Shown here piece by piece: positions 8,099 to 16,500 of a DNA stretch of 19,055 nucleotides (its first letter is position 1; each line of letters opens with the position of its first letter). The notes below the pieces were generated by a model. It was not told where the DNA came from. It saw nothing but the letters and a program-made list of their open reading frames with translations, and did no database searches. This stretch comes from an uncultured Bacilli bacterium (GTDB taxonomy: Bacteria > Bacillota_I > Bacilli_A > RF39 > UBA660): the NCBI GenBank assembly GCA_934130265.1, contig CAKOYC010000008.1, forward strand, positions 1-19,055, written 5' to 3'. Made by a program: the position numbers and the translations under genes.

Positions 8099-8148
8099 AA
8101 CCTATAAGGTGAAATTTCAAAAAAGAAATCCTTACTTTATAGGTTTTT
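8099..8148 (+). terminator. Intrinsic terminator after the BspA-like gene
   Basis: AACCTATAA (8099-8107) pairs with TTATAGGTT (8137-8145), and the inner arms GGTGAAATTTC and GAAATCCTTAC continue the stem imperfectly. A T run at 8144-8148 follows. The stem is long, about 20 bp with mismatches. Confidence 0.85.
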
Positions 8149-8205
8149 ATAATGTCAAAAATATTATTTATATGGCTGCCTGAGCAAAAAAATTGAGTAA
8201 AAATA

Positions 8206-8235
8206 TTGACAATGGGTAAAATATTATTGTAAACT
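8206..8235 (+). promoter_or_regulatory. Promoter of the T-box gatCAB-aspS operon
   Basis: A consensus TTGACA (8206-8211) is followed after 18 bp by TAAACT (8230-8235), a 4/6 match. The start would fall near 8241, which fits the first bases of T-box stem I. Between the previous terminator and this promoter (8149-8205) I see nothing else. Confidence 0.65.
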
Positions 8236-8240
8236 TTACT

Positions 8241-8473
8241 AGAAAACGTTGATGAAGAGAAGTAGGAATACTTGACTTATAAGAGAAGCTGTGGTTGGTG
8301 AAAACAGTTAAGAAAAGTATTAACGAATAACACTTCGGAGTGCTTAAAGAATAAAGTAGACTAAGCCGGGTAGACTCCCGTTAACAAGATAAGTGATTAT
8401 CATACTTGATAATAAATTGGGTGGTACCGCGGGTAAAAGACTCGTCCCTTAGCTGGGATTAGAGTCTTTTTCG
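8241..8473 (+). promoter_or_regulatory. T-box leader with Asn (AAC) specifier
   Basis: tRNA-sensing riboswitch: uncharged tRNA pairs with a codon-like specifier and with the antiterminator bulge, which lets transcription continue. Stem I pairs AATACTT (8267-8273) with AAGTATT (8315-8321). The specifier loop has the loop-E partners AGTA (8261-8264) and CGAA (8324-8327), then T, then AAC (8329-8331). In Bacillus subtilis glyQS, as I recall it, the same CGAA-N-XXX-A spacing places the Gly codon, so AAC (Asn) is the specifier. The core T-box GGGTGGTACCGCGG (8420-8433) carries the tRNA 3'-end binding TGGT at 8422-8425. A terminator overlaps it. It sits directly ahead of gatC-gatA-gatB-aspS, so the operon should rise when charged tRNA(Asn) is short. 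Confidence 0.93.
8436..8472 (+). terminator. T-box regulatory terminator
   Basis: AAAGACTC (8436-8443) pairs with GAGTCTTT (8462-8469), with inner pairing of GTCCC against GGGAT, followed by a T run. Its 5' arm lies just after the T-box core, so it competes with the antiterminator. Confidence 0.9.
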
Positions 8474-8498
8474 TTTTCTAAAGAAAGGACTGATAAAT

Positions 8499-8807
8499 GT
8501 GATAACTAAAGAGATGTTGAAAGACTATGCTAAAAAGCTTATGTTTGACATGGATGATAATGAGTATGAAACATTAGAAGATGAGTTTAAAACCATTCTT
8601 AAACAAATGGAACTTATTGAAAATATTCCTAATATAAAAAAGACAGAACCATTATTTTATCCATATGTCTCATATGAAGCGAAACTTAGATGTGATGAGA
8701 TTAATGAAATGGAGATGCTTTCTGTTAATGAAGTATTAGAAAATACAGATCATCAAGTAAGAGATCAAGTAAAAGTACCAAGGGTGGTGGAAGCGGATGA
8801 ATTATAG
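8499..8807 (+). CDS. gatC: Asp-tRNA(Asn)/Glu-tRNA(Gln) amidotransferase subunit C
   Basis: Small belt subunit that wraps GatA and GatB and stabilises the amidotransferase. The 102 residues match GatC length. The helical N-terminus (KEMLKDYAKKLMFDMDDNEYETLEDEFKTILKQMELIENI) is followed by the family's extended ...TEPLFYPYVSYEAKLRCDE segment and a C-terminal DHQVRDQVKVPRVVE, where GatC usually has a V(K)VPRVL-type end. The start is GTG 8499: AAAGGA (8484-8489) is 9 bp upstream, and the ATG at 8497 is in another frame and meets TGA at once. The gene overlaps gatA by 11 bp. Confidence 0.9.
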   Translation: MITKEMLKDYAKKLMFDMDDNEYETLEDEFKTILKQMELIENIPNIKKTEPLFYPYVSYEAKLRCDEINEMEMLSVNEVLENTDHQVRDQVKVPRVVEADEL

Positions 8808-10248
8808 AAAATGTTTAATTAGTGATTTAAGAGAAAATTTAGATAATGGTAATATAACTAGTGAGGAACTATTTAGGGAAGCAGTTAGTCTTGCTAATAA
8901 GTACCAAGAACCTTATAACTGTTTTGTAACTATTTGTGATAAGTTTAAGATGAAGAAAAGAACTACTCCACTAGCAAGTATACCTTATGCTTTGAAAGAT
9001 AATATTTCAACTAGTAATATTTTAACAACAGCATCTAGTAATATCTTAAAAAATTATGTACCAGTCTATGACGCGACAGTTTACAAGAAATTAAAGAATG
9101 CTGGAGCGGTATTAGTTGGAAAAACTGTTCTAGATGAGCTTGCTATGGGGGGAACTGGAACGACGGGACATACTGGAATAGTTAGAAATCCTTATGATAA
9201 GACAAGAGAAATTGGTGGTTCTAGTGCTGGAAGTGCTGCTGCAGTTGCTCTTGGAATTGTCCCTTTTGCTCTTGGAAGTGATACAGGTGACTCCATTAGA
9301 AAACCAGCTGCCTTTGGCGGAGTGGTTGGCTATAAACCAACATATGGTTTAATATCTCGTTATGGTTTATTTGCTTTTGCTTCAAGTCTTGATCATGTTG
9401 GTTGTTTTGCAAGAAGTGTTAAAGATGTCGCTTTAGTTACTAATACTATTAAAGGATATGATCCTCATGATATGACTACTTATCAAGATGATAGTGATTT
9501 ACTATCTGGTATCGATGAACCATTAGCAGGTAAAAAGTTATTTTATATCAAAGAAATAGTTGATAGAAGCTTATATGATCAAAAAGATGATGATGAGTTA
9601 ATGCAAGTATTAGATAACTTTTATTCACTTCTTGAAAGATTAAAAACTAGAGGAGCAGAAATAACAGAAGTATCCATTGATAAAGCATTACTAGAAGCGA
9701 TATATCCTACTTATATGACTATATCTTGTGCTGAAGCAACTAGTAATAACTCTAACTTAACTGGAATCGCTTTTGGAAATAGAATAGCTAAAGATGATGT
9801 TAATAGTCTAATAGCTGCTACTAGAACAGAAGGATTCTCAGAACTTATTAAAAGACGTTTTGTTCTAGGTAGTTATATTTTACAAAAAGAAAATCAAGAG
9901 AAACTTTATCTAAATGCTTGTCGAGTTAGAAGATTATTAGTAGATAAATTAACAAATCTTTTTAAAGAATATGATAGCTTAATCTTACCTTGTAGTGGTG
10001 GACCTGCTCCTAAGTTTGATGATGATAGTGATAAGCTTAGTGATAAATACCTATTATTAGAAAATCATATGGCACTAGGTAACTTTGGAGGTTTCCCATC
10101 AATCACTATTCCATCAGGATTTGTAAATAACTGTCCGATTGGTATTAACCTTACTAGTGGAATAAAAGAAGATAAGAAAGTATTAAATATTGCTAATGAG
10201 ATAGAAATGCTAACCGGTCTTAAAGGACAAATAGGAGGTGAAGAGTAA
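8797..10248 (+). CDS. gatA: Asp-tRNA(Asn)/Glu-tRNA(Gln) amidotransferase subunit A
   Basis: Glutaminase subunit of GatCAB: it frees ammonia from glutamine, which GatB uses to amidate mischarged tRNA. It is an amidase-signature enzyme of 483 residues with the full Ser-cisSer-Lys triad: K67 (in YALKDN), S142 (in GGSSAGS) and nucleophile S166. The spacings of 75 and 24 residues equal those of Staphylococcus aureus GatA as I recall it (K79, S154, S178). The residue before the nucleophile is D165 (TGDSIRKPA) where most GatA have Gly (TGGSIR); I recall the Asp form in mollicutes. Downstream GVVGYKPTYGLISRYGLFAFASSLDHVG is typical. The start overlaps gatC and the stop overlaps the gatB ATG by one base, implying translational coupling. 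Confidence 0.96.
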   Translation: MNYRKCLISDLRENLDNGNITSEELFREAVSLANKYQEPYNCFVTICDKFKMKKRTTPLASIPYALKDNISTSNILTTASSNILKNYVPVYDATVYKKLKNAGAVLVGKTVLDELAMGGTGTTGHTGIVRNPYDKTREIGGSSAGSAAAVALGIVPFALGSDTGDSIRKPAAFGGVVGYKPTYGLISRYGLFAFASSLDHVGCFARSVKDVALVTNTIKGYDPHDMTTYQDDSDLLSGIDEPLAGKKLFYIKEIVDRSLYDQKDDDELMQVLDNFYSLLERLKTRGAEITEVSIDKALLEAIYPTYMTISCAEATSNNSNLTGIAFGNRIAKDDVNSLIAATRTEGFSELIKRRFVLGSYILQKENQEKLYLNACRVRRLLVDKLTNLFKEYDSLILPCSGGPAPKFDDDSDKLSDKYLLLENHMALGNFGGFPSITIPSGFVNNCPIGINLTSGIKEDKKVLNIANEIEMLTGLKGQIGGEE

Positions 10249-11684
10249 TGTATGATGTAGTTATTGGACTTGAAGTACACTGTGAATTAGATACGTTATC
10301 TAAAAACTTTTCAAGTAGTGAAAATAGTTATACTAAGATTCCTAATATTCACGTTTCACCAGTTGATTTAGGACTACCAGGAATATTACCTGTTGTAAAT
10401 GAAAAAGCTTGTTATAATGCTTTAAGAACAGCGATGGCTCTTCACTGCGAGAACCCTGATGAGATAATGTTTGATCGTAAGAACTATTTCTATCCAGATC
10501 TTCCTAAAGGCTACCAAATAACCCAAGTTACTAAACCAATGGGAAGAACCGGTTACTTAGATATATTAGTAGATGGTTCTATCAAAAGAGTATTAATTCA
10601 TCAGTTACATCTAGAAGAAGACACAGCTAGTCTAGAGCATGATAAGAACTATTCCTTAATAGATTATAACCGTAGTGGTGTACCACTAATGGAAATAGTA
10701 ACAGAACCATGCCTTACCAGTGCCTTAGAAGCAGTAACCTTTCTAGAAGATTTAAGAGATGTCTTCTTATATCTAGGAGTTAGTGAAGCGAAGACTGATA
10801 AAGGTCAGATGAGATGTGATGTTAATATTTCCTTAAAAGAAAAAGGTAGTGATAAGCTTGGTACTAAAGTAGAGATGAAAAACATTAACTCATTCACAAG
10901 TGTCAAAGAAGCGATAGAATATGAAATAAAAAGACAAAGTGAAGCTTTAGCTAAGGGTGAGAAGATAATTCAAGAGACAAGACGAATTGATGAGATGGGA
11001 AAAACTCACTCTATGCGTGAAAAAGTAGATGCCATTGATTATAAATACTTTGTCGATGCTAACTTACCACCAGTTAAAATAACAGATGCTAAGAAAGAAG
11101 AACTAAGAAGTTCTATTCCTAAATTAAAACTAGATAGAATTTTAACTTATCAAAAAGAACTAGGACTAGATTGTTATGATGCTTCTATTATTGCTAAAGA
11201 AAGAAACCTAGCAGATTACTTTGAAGAGACTGTAAAAGATGTAAAAGATGTAAGCTTAGCTGTTAACTTTATAACAACTAGTATCTTATCAACTTTAAAT
11301 AAACTAGAAATTACTATTGAAGAGTTGGTAGTAACTCCTTCAATGCTAAGTAGTTTAATAAACTTAGTAAGTAGTGATAAGTTATCACTTGATCATGCTA
11401 AGAAAATACTTTATAAAGCAATAGAGCTAAAAACTGATCCTATTAAATTAATAGAGAAAGAAAATTTGTCACAAATAAACGATAAAGATGAATTAATTAA
11501 ATACATAAAAATAGAGTTTGATAAATATCCTAATCAAGTAGAACAATATATAAAAGAAGATAATTTATCAGTTATTAATTTCTTCATGGGAAAAGTTATG
11601 TCATCTACTAAAAGACAAGCTAATCCTAATATGACAAGAGAATTAATTAAAGAAGAACTAGAAAGGATGAAGAAGAATGATTAA
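10248..11684 (+). CDS. gatB: Asp-tRNA(Asn)/Glu-tRNA(Gln) amidotransferase subunit B
   Basis: tRNA-binding kinase/amidotransferase subunit: it activates the misacylated Asp or Glu with ATP and transfers the ammonia from GatA. Its 478 residues are normal. The cradle domain opens with YDVVIGLEVHCEL and contains the DLGLPGILPVVNEKA and RKNYFYPDLPKGYQITQ motifs, then HLEEDTASL, DYNRSGVPLMEIVTEP and MRCDVNISL. The C-terminal helical and YqeY-like tail (about 330-478) binds tRNA and ends MTRELIKEELERMK. The cysteines of the zinc site found in some GatB are replaced (KNFSSSENSY), as in the Gram-positive type. AGGAGG (10233-10238) lies 9 bp before ATG 10248. It overlaps aspS by 8 bp. Confidence 0.97.
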   Translation: MYDVVIGLEVHCELDTLSKNFSSSENSYTKIPNIHVSPVDLGLPGILPVVNEKACYNALRTAMALHCENPDEIMFDRKNYFYPDLPKGYQITQVTKPMGRTGYLDILVDGSIKRVLIHQLHLEEDTASLEHDKNYSLIDYNRSGVPLMEIVTEPCLTSALEAVTFLEDLRDVFLYLGVSEAKTDKGQMRCDVNISLKEKGSDKLGTKVEMKNINSFTSVKEAIEYEIKRQSEALAKGEKIIQETRRIDEMGKTHSMREKVDAIDYKYFVDANLPPVKITDAKKEELRSSIPKLKLDRILTYQKELGLDCYDASIIAKERNLADYFEETVKDVKDVSLAVNFITTSILSTLNKLEITIEELVVTPSMLSSLINLVSSDKLSLDHAKKILYKAIELKTDPIKLIEKENLSQINDKDELIKYIKIEFDKYPNQVEQYIKEDNLSVINFFMGKVMSSTKRQANPNMTRELIKEELERMKKND

Positions 11685-13422
11685 AAATATATATCGTGAC
11701 TGCTATGCTGGTAGTCTTAGAGAAAAAGATATTGATAAAGAAGTAAAAGTAGCTGGTTTCATTGAAAATATAAGAGACCATGGTGGAGTAATCTTTGTTG
11801 ATTTAAGAGATTACTATGGAACACTACAATTAGTTAGTAATGATGATAAGATGTTTGATGATTTAACAAGAGAGTCATCTGTTACAGTAACAGGAAAGAT
11901 TCGTAAAAGAGATAGTGATGACTATAATGATCGAATTGAAACTGGTACTATTGAATTATTAGTTAGTTCTATAAAGGTACTTGGTAAGAGTAAGAATGTT
12001 TTACCATTTGAAGTTATGACTAGTAAAGATGTATCAGAAGATGTAAGACTAAAGTATCGTTATCTAGATTTAAGAAATCCTAAAGTTAAGCAGTCTATTC
12101 TATTTAGAAATAAAGTTATTCACTTTTTAAGAAACTTAATGGAAAGTGAAGACTTTGTTGAACTACAAACTCCAATCTTAACTTCATCATCACCTGAAGG
12201 AGCAAGAGACTTTCTAGTACCTAGTAGAAAATATAAAGGAAAGTTTTATGCTTTACCACAAGCTCCTCAACAGTTTAAACAATTACTAATGTGTGCTGGT
12301 TTTGATAAATACTATCAAATAGCACCATGCTTTAGAGATGAAGATGCAAGAAGTGACCGCGTCTATGGTGAATTTTATCAATTAGACTTTGAAATGGCTT
12401 TTTCAACTGAAGAAGATGTCTTAAGAATGGGTGAGAAAGTATTTTATGAAACATTTAAAGAGTTTGCTAAAGATAAGGATATATCAGAACCCCCATTTAT
12501 CAGATTAACTTATAAAGAAGCCATGGAAAAGTATGGTTCTGATAAACCAGATTTAAGAAATCCTTTAGTTATAATTGATTTAACAGAAGAGTTTGAAGAG
12601 ACAGAATTTCGTCCTTTTAGAGGTGTACCAGTTAAAGGGATAAAAGTAGAAAACTTAGCTAGTAAGAGTAATTCTTGGTTTAATGAGGTAGTTGATTATG
12701 CCAAGAGTATTGGTATGCCTGGTATTGGTTATTTAAAAGTAAATGAAGATTTATCATTTGCTGGTCCTATTGATAAGTTTTTAACTGAAGATGAACGTGA
12801 AACTTTAATAGATAAAGCTGATCTTAAGAAAGATGATGTCTTATTCTTTATAGCAGATCGTAAGAAGTCATTAGAACTAGCAGGTTCTATTAGAATGGAG
12901 TTGGGTAGAAAACTTGATTTAATGGATCCTAATAAATATGTCTTTGCTATCATTCATGACTTTCCAATGTTTGAATGGGATGAAGAAAATGAATGTTATA
13001 GTTTCATGCATAATCCATTTAGTATGCCAAAAGATGGAATGAAAGGATTAGATCAAAAAGTTGAAGACATTCTAGCATATCAATTTGACTTTGTTTGTAA
13101 TGGCATAGAACTATCTAGTGGAGCCGTTAGAAACCATGATTTAGAAATCATGAAGAAAGTCTTTGCAATAGCAGGTTATGAGGAAGAAGAAATAGAAAAG
13201 AGATTTAAAGCTTTATATGAAGCTTTCCAATATGGAGCACCACCTCATGCAGGTATGGCTCCTGGACTTGATCGTATTCTAATGATGCTTTTAGATGAAG
13301 ACTCTATTAGAGAAACGATAGCTTTTCCAATGAGTGCTTCAGGAAGCGATATCTTAATGAATGCTCCAAGTACTGTTACAGAACAACAATTAAGAGAAGT
13401 ACATATCAAAGTAAGAGATTAG
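11677..13422 (+). CDS. aspS: Aspartyl-tRNA synthetase, probably non-discriminating
   Basis: Class II synthetase that charges tRNA(Asp) and here probably also tRNA(Asn). The 581 residues include the N-terminal OB-fold anticodon domain, catalytic motif 2 (FRDEDARSDR at 219-228, then GEFYQLDFE), the bacterial GAD insertion (about 290-410) and motif 3 (GLDR, 530-533). H35 in RDHGG matches the His found in non-discriminating AspRS such as Pseudomonas aeruginosa H31; discriminating enzymes have Leu there. The second determinant, Gly in that enzyme and Lys in discriminating ones, is D81. Being last in a T-box(Asn) gatCAB operon supports the same role. AAAGGA (11662-11667) is 9 bp before the ATG, inside gatB. 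A terminator overlaps the stop. Confidence 0.96.
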   Translation: MIKNIYRDCYAGSLREKDIDKEVKVAGFIENIRDHGGVIFVDLRDYYGTLQLVSNDDKMFDDLTRESSVTVTGKIRKRDSDDYNDRIETGTIELLVSSIKVLGKSKNVLPFEVMTSKDVSEDVRLKYRYLDLRNPKVKQSILFRNKVIHFLRNLMESEDFVELQTPILTSSSPEGARDFLVPSRKYKGKFYALPQAPQQFKQLLMCAGFDKYYQIAPCFRDEDARSDRVYGEFYQLDFEMAFSTEEDVLRMGEKVFYETFKEFAKDKDISEPPFIRLTYKEAMEKYGSDKPDLRNPLVIIDLTEEFEETEFRPFRGVPVKGIKVENLASKSNSWFNEVVDYAKSIGMPGIGYLKVNEDLSFAGPIDKFLTEDERETLIDKADLKKDDVLFFIADRKKSLELAGSIRMELGRKLDLMDPNKYVFAIIHDFPMFEWDEENECYSFMHNPFSMPKDGMKGLDQKVEDILAYQFDFVCNGIELSSGAVRNHDLEIMKKVFAIAGYEEEEIEKRFKALYEAFQYGAPPHAGMAPGLDRILMMLLDEDSIRETIAFPMSASGSDILMNAPSTVTEQQLREVHIKVRD

Positions 13423-13446
13423 CTGTAAAAAAAATATAGCTTTTTT
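13421..13446 (+). terminator. Intrinsic terminator overlapping the aspS stop codon
   Basis: AGCTGTA (13421-13427) pairs with TATAGCT (13435-13441), with one G-U pair, around a seven-A loop. A run of T follows (13441-13446, then CTTTT). The stem starts inside the TAG stop. Confidence 0.8.
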
Positions 13447-13449
13447 CTT

Positions 13450-13476
13450 TTGGACTTTAAAGTTGTGTGGTATACT
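13450..13476 (+). promoter_or_regulatory. Promoter of the thioester adhesin gene
   Basis: TATACT (13471-13476) is preceded by TGG, giving an extended -10. A weak TTGGAC lies 15 bp upstream (13450-13455). The leader would be only about 25 bases long. Confidence 0.6.
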
Positions 13477-13507
13477 TATCTTATGATAGGAGGATAGAAA
13501 AGAGGCT

Positions 13508-16500
13508 ATGAATATTAGAAAAATTAGTACTAAGAATTTAGTACGAATACTAGTAGTTTTAATTGTTTTAATAGGTGGAATCTTTGCTAAGAAAACATTA
13601 ACATCTTATGCTCTATTAGAAAGTAGTGAAGCACCTAGTAAATTAGTTACTAGTACAGGGAATGTTATGTCTGATAGAGTAAGTCTTTTTGATGACTTAG
13701 ATGAGAATGAAGCTATTTCATTAGTACCTTTCTATGGAACAGATGATAACGGTAATAAGTATACCGTATATTGCCTTGAGAAAAGTAAAGATTTTGCATC
13801 AAATCAGACAGTAACAAAAGTTGATACACCACTTGATGATGGATATACCTATATAATAAAAAACGGTTATCCTAATAAAAGCTTAACAGAAAATAATAAA
13901 AATGATAATTATTTAACACAAATAGCTGTATGGTTATATCAAGATAGATCAGCAGGTGTAAGTGATACTACTAATGGAGTGCTTACTGCTAATCAAAAAA
14001 GTTCAATTAAGAAAAGTAGTTATTACTCTGTAATTAATAATTTAGTAACAGGGGCAATGAATGCTAAAAACACTACTAATATTACTAATCCGACCTTTAG
14101 TGTAAGTAGTGGAACATTATCTACTGATAGTGATAATACTTATCTAGTCAGTAATGTAATGAGAATAACTTCTAATACTGATGAGTTTATTAACTATAAA
14201 GTAGTCGCTTCTAGTAGTGATATTTTAGCAAGTGATATAGAAATACTTGATGAAAATAATAATGTAATAACTACTAATAGTGCTATAGCTAAAGATAAAG
14301 GCTTTAAAATTAGAATACCTTTAGCAAAGATAAAGAAAGCATCTAGTATAAATATTGATATTATTAACAACTATAAAGATTATAAAACTTATGGTTATGA
14401 ACCACCAGAGGGCATGAAAGATACTATGCAAAAGTCATTTGTATCCTTGCTAGCTGCTAATGTAACATCTAAACAAATATCTACTAGTCTTAATATGCCA
14501 GTAGGAAGTATTACTATTAACAAGATAGATAGTACTACTAATAATAACTTAGCTGGAGCTAATTTTACTATTAAGAGATTAGCAACTAATGAAATAGTAG
14601 ATAGTTTTACTACAACAACTACAGCACATGTAACATCTAACTTGTTACCAGGTAATTATGAAATTACCGAAACAGCTGCTCCTAGTGGTTATTATATAAC
14701 AGATAAGACAACAAATATAACAATAACAAGTAATGACTTAAATAAAACTAAAACAATAACTAATAGCCAAGCAGAAGTATCAATTAGAAAGATAGATAGT
14801 GTTAGTAAACAAGTAGTAAGTGGGGCAGTTTTGAAAATAGTAAATAGTGCTAATCAAACAGTAAAAACTATTACTACTACAAATGACTATACTAAAATAA
14901 CTGGTCTTTCACTTGGAACTTATAAAGTAGTAGAAGTAACTGCTCCTGATGGTTATACCGTAAATACTACGGCAAAAGAATTTACTTTAAGTAGTACTAA
15001 TCCAAAAGTAACTTTAGATTATGCTGATCAACAAAACGAGACGATTATCGTTAAGAAAGATGCTAAGACTAATACTATTTTAGCAGGTGCTACTTTGAAA
15101 GTTATTAATAAAGATACTAGTGAAGTAATTGATACTTTTGTAACAACAACTACTGGTCACAGTATTAAAGGATTAAAAGCAGGTACCTATAAAGTTATCG
15201 AAGAAGCTGCTCCTAGTGGTTATACTAAGAGTGATGCAATAGTAGAATTTACTATTAGTAATAATCAAACGGAAGTACAAACAGTAACATTCTATAACAG
15301 TACTAATCAAATAAGTATTACTAAAGTAGACGCTGATACTAATGAAGTTCTTGATAATGCTAAGTTTAATATCTTAAATAGTAATAATCAAATAGTTAAA
15401 ACCTTTACTACGACAAAAGAAGCATATCTTTTAGATAAATTAGCAGTAGGTAAGTATTACTTAGAAGAGATAGAAGCACCTAGTGGATATGTTCTTAATA
15501 AGGAAAAAGTAGCTTTTGAAGTAACTGCTACTACTAAAAATTTACAAGTAGTATTTAAAAATAAAAAGAATAGCTTAAAACTAGGTAAGATAGATGCTAC
15601 TACTAAAGAATATCTAGCAGGAGCTAAAATGAAGCTTACTGATAGTGATGGTAAGACAGTAAAAGAGTTTACTAGTGAGAGTAATTTAACTACTATTACT
15701 GGTTTAAAAACAGGTACTTATTATTTAGAAGAAATAGAAGCACCTAATGGTTATATAAAAAATACTACTAAGAATAAAATAGTTATTACTAATACATCAG
15801 ATGAAGTAACTTCTACTATTGAAAATAAAAAGATAAAAGTAAGTTTAAGTAAAGTAGATGCCGATACTAATAAACAAATAGCAGGAGTATTATTTGAATT
15901 ATTAGATAGTTCTAAGAATGTGATAGGAACATTTACTACAACTGATACTAAAACAGATATTTCTTCTTTAATAGCATTAAAAGAAGGAGATTATTACTTA
16001 AGAGAAAAAAGTACTAAAGATGGTTATGTACTTGATAATAGTTTACATAAATTTACTATAAATAGTAGTAATTATGACTTTACCATCACTTTAAAAAACA
16101 AATTAAATGAAGTAAGACTAGGTAAGATAGATGCTAAGACTAAGAAGTATATTAAAGGAGCTACTTTAAAATTAAGTAGTGTAACTTATAGTGATTTTGA
16201 ACCAGTGACATTTGTATCAGAAGAAGATGCCACATCTATTAAAGGATTAAAAGTTGGTAAATATATCTTGGAAGAAGTAAAAGCCCCAGAAGGTTATGTT
16301 ACTTCTAATTCAAAAATATACTTTGATGTAACAAGTAGTGGTGTGGTTAAGACGGAAACTATTAAGAATGATATATTATCTATTAGTATTAATAATAAAA
16401 AAGTAACTGTTAATGCTAATAAAGGTTATTCATTTACTATATATAATAGTGATGGTACTAAAGTAGAAGAGTTAACTATTAAGGATAGTAGTGTTACAAG

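Noticed and set aside
8325..8331. Dual GAA/AAC specifier (Glu and Asn) as reported in Clostridium
   Set aside because: Here GAA and AAC are separated by a T, and the GAA is explained as part of the conserved loop-E motif of T-box stem I.
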